A DNA stretch of 23,339 nucleotides, taken from NCBI RefSeq assembly GCF_000186865.1, contig NW_008705591.1:99549-122887 (forward strand), given 5' to 3'. Numbering within the stretch: the first letter of the stretch is position 1; each line of letters starts with the position of its first letter. This document shows, one piece after another, positions 1 through 8,981 of the stretch. Below the pieces are notes generated by a model, which had not been told where the DNA came from, ran no database searches, and saw nothing but the letters and a program-made list of their open reading frames with translations. The translations under genes and the position numbers were made by a program. Source of the stretch: Aureococcus anophagefferens (Eukaryota > Sar > Pelagophyceae > Pelagomonadales > Pelagomonadaceae).

Positions 1-79
1 CCTAATTATTACCATATCCTGGTCCTAGAGTCGGGCTGAGGGTAAACTTCCTTTACAGCGGCTTTTAAAATTTTTTAGT

Positions 80-241
80 GTTGCATATGGTTTACATATG
101 GTTTCCACTAACAGCCGCTGCGGCAATGGAGGGATGGTATTAAGCGGGGAGGAGTCAGAGCATCTGAAGAAAGAAATGTATGATGTGGCTATGGGTATAC
201 CGCCAGATGACGGCTCCTTGCTTCCTTTAGCCCCAGGCTAG
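80..241 (+). CDS. possible 3'-terminal exon of an unknown gene
   Basis: A T-rich tract ending in TTTTTTAG at 72-79 looks like a splice acceptor, and the frame after it is open until TAG at 239-241. It encodes about 53 residues of ordinary composition, including SGEESEHLKKEMYDVAMG and a proline-rich end. I recognise no family. The upstream part of the gene would lie beyond the left edge. It would be convergent with the VPS50 gene, whose stop is at 375. An isolated short ORF starting at ATG 98 or chance openness are the alternatives; the support is only the acceptor-like sequence and coding-like residues. Confidence 0.3.
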   Translation, partial: VAYGLHMVSTNSRCGNGGMVLSGEESEHLKKEMYDVAMGIPPDDGSLLPLAPG

Positions 242-374
242 TGGGAGATACGAAAGGCCAAGTGGACGGAAATACGCGAACTTTCAGCACACCCCCCCGC
301 CCAACCAAGAGTAGACTAGGCCCGTGGAGTACGGGAGTGCCCTAGTGTTAAAGACAGACGCGGAGCAGAGTGCG

Positions 375-3032
375 CTAGCGCCGAATTTCAACGGCGAGGG
401 TCTTAAACTCATGGGCAAAAACGAGCGCGGCGAGTTGTCGCTTGGTGTAATTTTCGTCATTTTGAGCAACCCAAGCCCGCAAGTCTCGATTGTCGAAGTA
501 CCAAGCCTTGATATAAGAGTCAGCATATGCGGCCCCGCGTAGTGGTCTCGCAGGATGCATTTTATCCAGCGAAAACTGGAGAACTTGGAGATCCATAGAC
601 ATCAGAGCCCGGCCCTCCGTAGAGCATCTCCCGACCCTGGCAAAACCCTCAACGAAGGCCTCAAAAGCTGCTTGAACAGCGTGTGTCCATATCAGCCCCT
701 TCGAGGGACCGCAAAATGGTGGCTTGTCTCCATCATTAGCTCGAGTAAGCGAGGCCCATAAACCTTCGAGCCTCGCGACGACCGCGTAGACATAGGAGTT
801 ACACTCTTCTTGAATTGCGCTGCTGAGCCACACAGATACACCTAGCGAACTGATAGCCTGCAATATGGCTGGTGAATCTACAAGTCTTGAGCCAACTGCA
901 CGATAAATAGCAGTTCTCAACTCTGAACCAACACTTGTGGCGATCTTCAGTTTGTCCCACGTGGGGTAATTTTGATGTATTTTAGAGTCATAGCTCAAGA
1001 TAGCCTTAGTGGAAGAAAGAAGTGTTTCTTGAACTATAAATAGGGAGTCCGCTGCAACAATGGCACCATAGACATCATCGATATTATTTGCCTTTCCCAA
1101 TTGACATTGCGCAGGATCAATGAGACGAGCGAGTTGCACCGACGACCGCTCGCATGTCAGTTCAACCGCGTGTTCATACGACAGGTGCGTTGCAGCAACG
1201 GCCGCGAGGTAAGTTTCAAAAATTTCAAACAATGTTTCGACAGCCACAAAGTTCACACCCTCAAGCAACATAACGACCTGCACAAACTTAACTGCAGATC
1301 TTTGGACGCCATTGAAGGCGGCCTGCGTTGCGACTTGATTGAATTGAGATATGCTCCTGATGTTTGCGCGGTGTAGCTGAGCAACGCGAGCCTCCCAGGG
1401 GAACAAAGAGTCTTGATTTAATAGTGAGAGAACCTGATCAAAGATAGGTGCATTGGTGACTATGGTCTGAATATCGTTCATGATTGCTGCACAATCAAGT
1501 GCTCGGACGGGCTCGTTGCAGTCTCTACTAAAGACATCGACAGGAATCCAAGGTTCACAAGCAAGCATCTGTTTCAGCCTATCTAAGATGTCAGCTCGTA
1601 CACTTTTAAAATATGGAAGATAGATGAGATCACACACATCTGAATTGCTGTCCATGTCATTGTCGACCGCAGCTATTTGCCTGACGGTCTCAATGGCGTC
1701 TAATGAAAGTCTGACATCGGCGAGCGATGGTCTTCGCCGCACATCGACCACCTCGCCATAGTCCGGGACTGGCACCACGTCGACAGCAATGATTTCGATG
1801 ATGACGCGCCTCGACCGACTCCAAATATGATCAACAACCTGACACAAGCTGCGACCAGCTCTCTGGACTTGCCCCGAGGTCGCTTGCCATGCAGCCACTT
1901 CGGCAACGTTCGAGGGCGTTTCTCCGTTAGAAGACTTGCAGTGCCATACTGCAGCGTCGCGGATCAAGTTAATGATGGTGATGAAACTTTTTGAGAGGTC
2001 AACAACTGTCTTCCCAATAGAATTGCCTTGAATATTTGCGCTAGCAGCAGCTTCTTCAAGGCGTAAAATCGCATGTGATTCAATTTGTTTGCTCAATCTG
2101 GCAAGCCGCGGTGAAGGGACCGCAAGTCCTTTATCGTAGATAATATCATCGATCACGGTGTAAGCTAATATGATCTCAGAGTACCTGGCTTCGTCAAAAA
2201 CAACGCATTCTCGTATTAAACTGGCGAGAGCATCATCGACGGTGGAGCTTGACAATGGGACAATGGCCTGTGCTCGTTCTCGAGCAGAATCCAAAACCAC
2301 GAGCTTTGATAAGTTTGAATCTGCTAGTGATAGACGAGAAGAATGAGAAAGCGCAAGTGCTGTTGTGAAATCGCGTGCCATAATTGCGTTACCAGAAGCA
2401 TCATTCATCTTCAACAGGTCTGAAGTACTAGTTGCCACAGTACAAATTTTCTCCAAACGAAAGCGCCGCCTGCGAGCCTGTACGAGCCGCAGTGTGTCAT
2501 TAATAATCTTGCTCCTTGCTTCCATCAACTTTCTCCGAGCATTGCTCGCCTGCACATTCTCATAGGTAGTCACCTGCTCTATTGAAGCCATGTGGTGCAT
2601 GCCAACCATCAGCCCATTGTAATTATCCCATACTGCGTTCGTTAGGGAAGATACGATACTGTCTAACTCCCCATCCCTGTGCGACAACTCTGTTAGAAGC
2701 CATTCGGAAATTCTGGAATCAGTAGATCCTTTATGATTTGATAATTCCTAGATAAGACCACATCAGAGGGGTAGAAATTCAATGCGTTGGAAGAATCCCA
2801 CCTCGATCATACGCGTGCATCCATCGAAATATCCCTCGGAGTAGAAAGCGCCGTCGAGATCTGCGTTATCTAAAGTGCCTTGGACAAGCAGCCCATTTGC
2901 ATCTACTAAGCACATGGTTGGATTGGTCTTTGCTGCATTTCCATCCACGGTCAGTTGAACCATTTCACCAAACACAAAGATTTTTTCCTCCAAGTTCCCG
3001 CAGCTCGATGGCTGTGTTGCTGTCAAGAACAT
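375..3032 (-). CDS. VPS50: VPS50/syndetin-like subunit of the EARP endosomal recycling complex
   Basis: Large exon 2689-375 (about 770 codons) and a proposed first exon 3032-2813, joined over a 123-nt intron (2812-2690, GTATGA...AACAG) that keeps the frame. The C-terminal part carries the syndetin signature (DUF2451): an FVEGFARVGRCSTEGRALM stretch, then YIKAWYFDNRDLRAWV and YTKRQLAALV near the end. The N-terminal half has the helical Vps54/Vps50-type region, including NARRKLMEARSKI followed by an R-rich turn. In known organisms VPS50 joins VPS51, VPS52 and VPS53 to form EARP, which tethers recycling endosomes. The model gives about 844 residues, somewhat shorter than the roughly 960 of animal proteins. 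The large exon has no ATG near its start, which is why an upstream exon is needed; exon 1 contains FYSEGYFDGC, resembling the short N-terminal motif of the family. Family identity is firm; exon 1 is less sure. Confidence 0.82.
2690..2812 (-). other. predicted intron of the VPS50-like gene
   Basis: On the minus strand it starts GTATGA at 2812 and ends CTTCTAACAG at 2690. Removing it joins the ORF beginning at ATG 3032 to the main VPS50 frame in phase. If it is not an intron, the main frame would need a non-ATG start at 2687 (TTG), and the 89-residue ORF at 3032-2763 would be an unrelated gene. Confidence 0.5.
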
Positions 3033-3411
3033 AGTTGGCTGAGGTTAAAATCCTACAATCTTGGCGCTACTCCGTCCCGAGATATCGGCTGATTAAGGCC
3101 GCAGAATGTTAAAATGGCCATAAACTACAACTTTGGAGGTCTCGTTCTCGGCCCCATGGATTCCTTTGGTTCTGTACAAGCCGGCCTACCGCTGCGCGGG
3201 CTGTCGGCCACTCGTTTGATTGAGGTTGCTCGCTGCGCCTGCTTTAGACCACTCATTAAAAGTTTTATGTTGCTGCTCGGACACAGGCTCCGCGACTTTG
3301 CAAGATAGTATATAGGAGAGCTCAATGTCGTCTTGCGCGCTGGCCGGGCCATTAATCATTACCCTACCATGAACGAAAGATCTAAGTCTCTCCGAAACTT
3401 TGAAGACCTAG
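3033..3411. other. intergenic stretch, nothing recognised
   Basis: It lies upstream of the VPS50-like gene and before the retroelement debris. Short ORFs exist on both strands but show no family signature. Promoter elements for the minus-strand VPS50 gene would be expected here; I see no convincing motif. Confidence 0.5.
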
Positions 3412-3708
3412 GTCTTCCATGGTACGCTACTCGACGGCGGCGGGACCGCGCACGCCTCGAAGGGCTGCCGCGACGTGCCCGTCATGGCACAGAACACGCA
3501 CTTCTACATCCCCGCGGACAGCCACATCCAGGGCGTCGGGCCGTCGCTCATCTCCGAGCACACCCTCGAGGCCTTCGGATTCAAGTTCCAGAACAGCGGC
3601 CTCAACAAGTACCTCCTCTTCCCATTAGGGATGAAGGAGGGGAAGGATATTGGGTGGCTCTGTACCAGCGAGCCACTAGGGAGATACAAAACTCTCTATC
3701 TAATCTGA
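3412..3708 (+). pseudogene. retroelement-like coding fragment, possibly a copia protease remnant
   Basis: The frame is open from 3412, right after an in-frame TAG, to a stop at 3706-3708. It is visibly GC-rich compared with its surroundings up to about 3630. It begins with LLDGGGTAHA, similar in layout to the DSGAT/H active-site region of copia aspartic proteases but with glycines replacing S and A, and continues with GVGPSLISEHTLEAFGFKF, which resembles the end of that domain (VPG..NLIS...L...G). The middle of the domain would be missing. From 3634 the same frame runs into a 68-bp repeat also found at 8581. The protease reading is inference from motif shape; a fragment of another gene is possible. 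Confidence 0.3.
3634..3701 (+). repeat. dispersed 68-bp repeat, copy 1
   Basis: It is nearly identical to 8581-8648 in the same orientation; the single difference I see (T/C) is synonymous in the shared reading frame (KEGKDIGWLCTSEPLGRY). It contains a small hairpin, TGGCTC...GAGCCA. Read on the minus strand it holds TGGTACAGAGCC, resembling an initiator-tRNA primer-binding site, so it may be the LTR/PBS junction of a retroelement. It directly abuts the end of the reverse-transcriptase fragment. Confidence 0.75.
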
Positions 3709-4070
3709 CTTTGTATAAAAGCTTGTGGAATATCGCAGTGCCAAATATCGAAACCTTGATTGACAGCTAGGGAGAACATCATTCGCACAGCGGTAAGAGA
3801 AGCCATGGGACTGAAAGTACTGAAGAAGTCTACGCCAAGGCGCGCCAGAAAGCCGCGCGCAACAAGGCGAGCCTTGTGCTTGTCATAAGCTCCATCGGCT
3901 CTGTATTTGACCTTGAGGACAATTCTTGAGTCAGTGGGTCTAGCGCGATCAGGCATAGGAACTAGTTCAAACGCACCAATAGAACAGAGGTCATGAATTT
4001 CTTTTGCTATGGCCTCTATCATCTTGGGTCTTTGCTCAATAGGTGTCTTGAGGGTAGGTACAGTACTAGC
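3696..4070 (-). pseudogene. Ty1/copia reverse transcriptase, truncated fragment
   Basis: The minus-strand frame encodes the N-terminal part of the RVT_2 domain. It has an opening helix with EAIAKEIHDLCSIGAFELVP, then KVKYRADGAYDKHKARLVA, a GF...GVDFFSTFSP segment and CDIPQAF, which contains the first catalytic aspartate. It stops about five residues later at the border with the 68-bp repeat, so the second catalytic motif (YxDD), the rest of RT and RNase H are absent. The first ~45 codons of the open frame (4071-4196) are microsatellite and poly-C and are not counted. A dead copia remnant is the straightforward reading; no other pol domains are adjacent. Confidence 0.85.
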
Positions 4071-4099
4071 ATGATGGTAGTAGGGTAGTGGTAGTGTAG

Positions 4100-4195
4100 C
4101 GTACTGTACTACAGTATAGTCATGGAGATATAGAGATAGAGAGAGAGAGACAGACATCAAGGTCAGTCTATATTCTTTGCACCCCCCCCCCCCCA
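4100..4195. repeat. low-complexity GA microsatellite and poly-C tract
   Basis: A GATA/GA-rich run (about 4124-4152) is followed by 13 consecutive C at 4182-4194. It produces a spurious N-terminal extension of the reverse-transcriptase frame. Confidence 0.8.
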
Positions 4196-4403
4196 TAGGT
4201 CGACTCCCTGTCCAAGGAAACTATCCTACTTTCAGTTAATGTTGTCTGTGCCCGCCAATGATACGATGCGACCCGCATTCGTGCGCCGTTTGTAAATGGC
4301 TAATGATTATAGGAAAAAAGAGAGCACACTGAAATTAGAAAAACTCGTAGAGTGAGACTGCGTGTTGTGCTTTCCCATCCCCGTCAGCTCCTCCCCCTGT
4401 AAG

Positions 4404-6057
4404 GTACGAGCAGGTCTGTTCAGAAGTCATCTCCGGTTTCGTGTATGTCAGTAGCGCCGCTGTTGCTCATGATCTAGACTCTATCGTTTCACATCAGATA
4501 ACTCATGTTGTCAACTGCGCTGGCAACACCGTACTCAATCTGCACTCAAGAGATGGTGTCAAGTATGCAGCGCTCCCCATCAATGACGACGGTAGAACTA
4601 CTACGTGGCAACCGGTTGAACTTTTTGTTCTGTAGGCTCGCGTGAAGACTTGGCGTGTCTCGTATATTTCGTATTTGATTACATCGAACGCGTGTGAGTT
4701 GCAGCGCTGTGACACCGCCTCTTTTGGGACCCAGTTTCAACATAGCTGGGACGAAGGCGGGCGCGTATTGATTCATTGTTCAAGAGGCGTCAGTCGATCG
4801 TGCGCCTTTTGTATTGCGTTTCTCATGTGGCGAAATGTATCGGGGTTAAAGGAAGCGTGCGGGGATTCTGCTTTTTCATTGCTGTCAGTGTACTTCTTAT
4901 GTTTGCATTTGTTTTCCGCGCAACTTCTGGCCACTTTTAAGGTACAATTACGTTCGCGGTCGTCGCCCAGTTTGTCAGCCGAATACCGGATTCACGGTGC
5001 AATTGTGGGCTGGGAGACGCTTCCCCAACTTGACCATAAGTAGCAATTGCGCTCATCACAATTTTCCTCAACGAGAGAACATTTTCATTGAAGATAAACT
5101 CGTTTACCACATGGCCTCACATGTGTTGAATGGTCTGTCAATGTGTGCACCGAAGCTGTGTTTCAAACCGGGGAAACGAGTGCCACTCTCTCCAAACTCG
5201 AAGCTAATTCATCCTTACAGCGTTCTAATTATTGTCACTACAACTGTCGCTTTCGTTTGGGTTGGTAATTGCTGCCATGCTAACAATGAGAGCGAAGGAG
5301 TTTTGTGTGCTGATTGGTTGCGCCGGCAATAACCAAGTTTGGCATTAATTTTGTAGTTCACAGGTGCTTCCCACAGGTATGACGGCAGACCCCAAGCCCG
5401 TGTTGTGATGCAGGTTCCGGTGAAACCCCGGCCATCAGTGAGTTTGTGTTTAGCTGCACTTGCATATGATGTTTAATTCACATAGGTACAGTCCAGACAG
5501 GCTTTGTGCGATCCCACCACCATAGCTTCCGCCAAGCAACCCTCTGATCAACCCTTTGACAGTAAATCTAGAGCGGATTCTTATTCATGCATTGCGTTAT
5601 ATGAACTGAGTTTTATGGGGTTAGTGGATGATGCGACATTGCGTTGGTCTTGTGGAGATATCTACCTTGTTTAGTGTCCTGTTCAAATCTTAGCATCTTG
5701 ATGTACATCACCAATCACTTAGGGAGAGAATCGTCGACTATGACCACAACGACCTAGCATCTAATAGTGTCCTATGGATAAGTTCACGCAATCCTCGCTT
5801 CAAGTCCTTTTTCTGGGTCGGTGCTACTATCAGGGAAACAAAATTTGGGTCTATGTGATCACACACTGAAGCCGTGTCTGAGCACCATGCTGAAGTATGC
5901 TGAAGTCCAATCAGGCTGTTTCTCTAGGTCCAATCAGGCTGTTTCTGAGTTGCTCCGCGAAATACAACCTGACGACGACGACTCAAACTTATATCAAGTC
6001 ATCTGGGAATCAGAAGAGACAGCCGAGTTTTGGATTGCATTCGAAGCTGGCTTCTAA
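4404..6057 (+). CDS. MKP1-like dual-specificity phosphatase with gelsolin-like C-terminus
   Basis: Predicted exons: 4404-4591, 4636-4693, 4746-4856, 4942-5316, 5377-5437, 5486 onward, and a last exon ending at TAA 6055-6057. The introns (44, 52, 85, 60 and 48 nt) keep phase at every junction. The catalytic domain runs from VSSAAVAHDL and ITHVVNCAGN through LPINDD, a general-acid-loop region, VFDYIERVW, and the signature HCSRGVSRS (HCX5R; Cys codon 4777-4779, Arg 4795-4797), to RRPVCQPNTGFTVQLW. Downstream, VAFVWVGNCC and EETAEFWIAF match the two ends of a gelsolin-like domain, the architecture of plant MAP-kinase phosphatase MKP1. It should dephosphorylate Thr and Tyr of a MAP kinase in cytosol or nucleus. 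The 5' end is missing: an acceptor-like AG precedes 4404. The link between the sixth exon (open to 5674) and the last exon is unresolved. Confidence 0.8.
4592..4635 (+). other. predicted 44-nt intron in the phosphatase gene
   Basis: Boundaries GTAGAA...CTGTAG. Splicing joins LPINDDG to SREDLACLVYFVFDYIERV, exactly the order expected in the DSP catalytic fold, and removes a stop at 4633-4635. Confidence 0.75.
4694..4745 (+). other. predicted 52-nt intron in the phosphatase gene
   Basis: Consensus donor GTGAGT and acceptor ACATAG. Joining gives ERVWDEGGRVLIHC, placing the catalytic Cys at normal spacing after the FDYIE helix. Confidence 0.8.
4857..4941 (+). other. predicted 85-nt intron in the phosphatase gene
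   Basis: Boundaries GTGCGG...TTTTAAG. Joining yields GLKEAYNYVRGRRPVCQPNTG, the conserved helix and PN.GF segment that follow the signature loop in dual-specificity phosphatases. Confidence 0.8.
5905..5946 (+). repeat. tandem duplication of 19 bp
   Basis: GTCCAATCAGGCTGTTTCT occurs at 5905-5923 and again at 5928-5946, separated by CTAG. The intervening CTCTAG creates or duplicates an acceptor-like site just before the last exon of the phosphatase gene. Confidence 0.9.
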
Positions 6058-6267
6058 GACAGCAGAATGAAGCGAGCCGTATTGGCATAGTGGGATGTGA
6101 GCGGTTTGCGATTGACCCCCGGCGCGGTCGGGCGTTTCCGGTTCCTGAGCCCTTGCCAGTGTAACTTGCCCTCGTGTGGTCCCTTGCGGGCTCCTGCCCT
6201 GTAATCCGCAGCGGTGGCGGCGAGAACCAACGCTTCGGAGGCATCGAGTCGTTCAAAAGCCGGATTC

Positions 6268-7676
6268 TCACTGTCGAAATCCCCTGACCAAAAGATTCAA
6301 GCTGGCTCGGAGCTTGGGACAGCCCCCGAGGCCGCCTCCGCCCATACCCGAGGGGGGGGGGTTTGCAGTCCACCTTGTGGATGCCGCAGTCATCTGGATC
6401 CTGCAATCGACTCCTCCTCCTGCACCGAGAGACTCGGATGTGCGCGAAGCTACCCCAACTTACCTGCACCTGCCCGGAGGGCCCGGCGGGAAATTAGAGC
6501 TCGTATAGCCTTGATAGCGAGATGTCGGCCGGCTGACTCCAAGTAGGGCGATACCAGAGCAGTACTTGATAAGCCTATCGCATTCATGCGACATCTCGGC
6601 TTATGGTGAAGGCACGCGCCAGCAAAATCAAGCACGCGTCTAAGCATGAACGACGATGAATAGACTCGGCTAGGTGGTGGAAGATCAAAGGATGGCGGAC
6701 CCAAATTGCGGATAAGAGCACGGGGATCTTTGTTTTCACTACGAGGGATGATCCCATATAACATCTCGTTGGCGCAAATACCCAGAGCCCAGACGTCTCG
6801 CGCTTCTGATCGAGCTTCAATAAATGTCGGCCGATCGCAGCAGCACTCCGGTGCGAGGTAATGCAAGGTGCCTGCTACAAACTTCTCAAAATGAAGCTTG
6901 GCACATTCACCCATTGTTGATGCCAATCCACAGGCACTCCCAAAGTCAGCGAGCTTTGCGGCGCCCTTGGTGTGCAAGAGGATGTTGTTAGGCTTGACAT
7001 CACGGTGACAGATCCCCATGTTATGGATGTGGACGAGAGCACTGGTCACACAGGCACAGATGGCACCAATCTCACTGGTGGATCTCAAATCCATGAGAGT
7101 GTCGCTGACAGTACCACCATCACAAAGCTCCATAACTAGCCAGAACTCATTATTGAATGCATAGCTAGCTTTCAGAGAAATAATGAATAGCGATCGCAAC
7201 CGTCCCAAAACTTCTGTCTCGGTGGCAAGGCGTATAGCGGCCCGCTCAAACTCTACCTCATCGTATTGGGTCACGATTGCAACTTTTGCTGCAGCTATCT
7301 TCCCTGACTGCGTGAGGAGTCTTGACGGTTGATGACATTGTAGCACAGTTCCAAAGCCGCCTTGACCAAGAATTCTTGAAAGCTTGTAAAACTTACGTGG
7401 CTGCAACTGAATATGCACGCCAGAATTATCCAGTCCGGCCATCATGCGATACCAACGCCATTTAAAGTTATCATTGCAGAAGGTAGTGGCTAGACTTGTG
7501 TCATCAGAGTCCTGCAGCCCGCAGTCCGCTTCTGATCCCACTGAGAATAGTCCACTGCCTGCCCGAGCGAGAAGGATGTCTACATTTGACGAATTGCGCG
7601 TGGCGGACAAACGGGCACGCATTGGATCGCCCTGCAAGTACAGCTGTACTATTGAAAGTCGTTTAATTTCAGTCAC
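6268..7676 (-). CDS. STE20-like serine/threonine protein kinase
   Basis: Exon 1 is 7676-6464, then a 44-nt intron (6463-6420) with perfect donor GTAAGT and acceptor GGTGCAG, then exon 2 6419-6268 ending in TGA; total about 454 residues. Motifs in order: glycine loop GQGGFG (104-109), ATP-binding Lys in AAAKVA (K131), an alpha-C Glu near 153-155, HRDVKPNN (224-231), DFG (244-246), the APE motif in GTLHYLAPE (275-277), and DVWALGI. All catalytic residues are present, so it should be active. The SACGLASTM and GTLHYLAPE style suggests the STE20/STE group, though subfamily is unsure. The N-terminal ~90 residues match nothing I know. The exon-2 tail is Gly/Pro-rich and may be non-conserved. Its ATG lies only 28 bp from an LTR-junction repeat at 7704, so a retroelement remnant sits in its promoter. 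Confidence 0.85.
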
Positions 7677-7703
7677 TGTTAATAACTTGAACTTGAACTC
7701 GAT

Positions 7704-7809
7704 AGAGAATAATACTCCAAACTAGGAGGCGTACTAGGGTAACTACGAACATTGAAGTCCAAGATAAGGGAGAGTGCAGTGTCATCTCTATAGTGTGACG
7801 TCGCGATGA
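7704..7809 (+). repeat. copia-type internal end / LTR junction, copy 1
   Basis: Shares a ~100-bp segment with 12933-13035 (same strand) and 16629-16719 (opposite strand). Common parts are CCAAACTAGG, an A/G-rich stretch before GTGCAGTGTCATCTC, and TAGTGTGACGTCGCGAT. The purine run followed by TGCAGTG has the look of a polypurine tract plus 5' LTR end. This copy is the most diverged; after 7815 it no longer matches copy 2. Confidence 0.75.
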
Positions 7810-7815
7810 TAGGGG

Positions 7816-7990
7816 GGCCTCGAGGATTATTTCCCAACTCTTCCTCAACTTACCCTCAAGTTCTACCTCAACTTACCCTCAGGGTCTACTTTCCTCTTTA
7901 TAGGACCATAGGCTCAGCCTACTGAGCCTACTGCCACCCTGACTGACCTTCCCCACTGAGGAGGCTCTCCTCCCTTTCTCTTTCCTTTCC
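7816..7990 (+). other. pyrimidine-rich, internally repetitive stretch (possible rest of a diverged LTR)
   Basis: Contains a short tandem repeat of CCTCAACTTACCCTCA around 7850-7888, a CTTTATAGG TATA-like motif at 7896-7904, and a CT-rich run before the gag-like frame begins. This order (junction, promoter-like region, then gag-like frame) fits an LTR but the LTR 3' end is not identifiable. Confidence 0.35.
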
Positions 7991-8694
7991 TATCCCAAAG
8001 TACTGAGATCCTCCCTAGAGCAACTTCTAATTGATGCTATCCATCATAGTAAGACAGTCGATACACAGGCTACAGCAGCAACTGACCAGTCTAGTCGAAC
8101 CCTATTCTCCCAATGCAATTTTGATACAAAGGATCCGAAAAAGTTTAAAAATATGCACATTCACGTGCCACCTGAGGGGTTCAGAGAACGAGCTCCCAAG
8201 TTGAATCTGTTATGGATCTCTGATGTTATGAAGGATATGACAGGTAATGCTGTCAAGGGCCAGAAAACATATACTTGGTTTGACTCAGCGGCATTGAAGC
8301 TAACCTGACCAAAGAAGAACGCAAGAAACGCAAAAAGAAACCTAAGGGTGGTAGAACATTCAAAACATCTGGAATCGACGCGTATAAAGAGGAGCAAGTG
8401 CTAAAGTGGCTGAAGGAGGAGAAAATCATAGAGAAAGTAACGAGATTCAGCTGCCGTAGTATACGGGGGCTCAGGCTGGGGCTACTGGACGAACGGGCAG
8501 AGAATCTGCCTCACTAGGTCCAGGAAGACTCTCCGTCTATTACAGTGCGGGAAGCAACTATAACAGGGTTAGAAAGTATTAAGGAGGGGAAGGACATTGG
8601 GTGGCTCTGTACCAGCGAGCCACTAGGGAGATACAAAACTCTCTATCTCTCTAGAAAGCAGAGAAACTGGCCGAGAAACACAGCTTCAGTATAG
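7990..8694 (+). pseudogene. broken gag-like retroelement frame
   Basis: An open frame from about 7990 with coding-like composition (a stretch with LRSSLEQLLIDAIHHSKTV, later PPEGFRERAPKLNLLWI) stops at TGA 8306-8308. The coding signal continues in another frame through a Lys/Arg-rich segment (KKRKKKPKGG) to TAG 8515-8517, and that frame continues past the stop to 8692-8694, across the 68-bp repeat. The basic stretch and position downstream of an LTR-like junction suggest a Gag, but there is no zinc knuckle and I do not recognise the family. At least one frameshift and one stop make it non-functional. Confidence 0.45.
8581..8648 (+). repeat. dispersed 68-bp repeat, copy 2
   Basis: Matches 3634-3701 with one substitution. 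A TAGAAAG heptamer stands on both sides (8570-8576 and 8652-8658), enclosing 75 bp, which could be a target-site duplication. Its last 23 bp (8631-8653) recur inverted at 13899-13921. Confidence 0.75.
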
Positions 8695-8981
8695 GTAAGA
8701 AGGAGAAAATATTGTGTGCCAAACTCTGATGGGGGAAGCTTAAGTCAGGAGATCCTTGCCTGTCGTTTCATTACCCTACAACAATACAGTACACTCCTAC
8801 AATAAGGGCCACGTTTACGTTAAGAACGAGAATCCAAGTGGGCTGGAGCTGTGAGTGTATTTCCAACAATTGGCTCAAACGTCGAGTGCCGCCAGGGCAG
8901 TCAAGGGCTGATCTATGGGATTCGTTGGTGATCTCGCATTAAACGCCTGTCAGCGACTTAGTTTGGAGCATTGACCGCCTT
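8695..8981. other. intergenic, upstream of the WDR31-like gene
   Basis: No ORF or repeat stands out. It should hold the promoter of the downstream gene; I see no clear TATA box or initiator. Confidence 0.5.

Noticed and set aside
4071..4196. N-terminal extension of the copia reverse-transcriptase ORF
   Set aside because: Encoded by microsatellite, TA/GTA-rich DNA and a poly-C run; no family similarity.
5999..6469. 156-codon minus-strand ORF downstream of the kinase
   Set aside because: Arg/Pro-rich with no domain; the kinase's own second exon occupies part of it in another frame.
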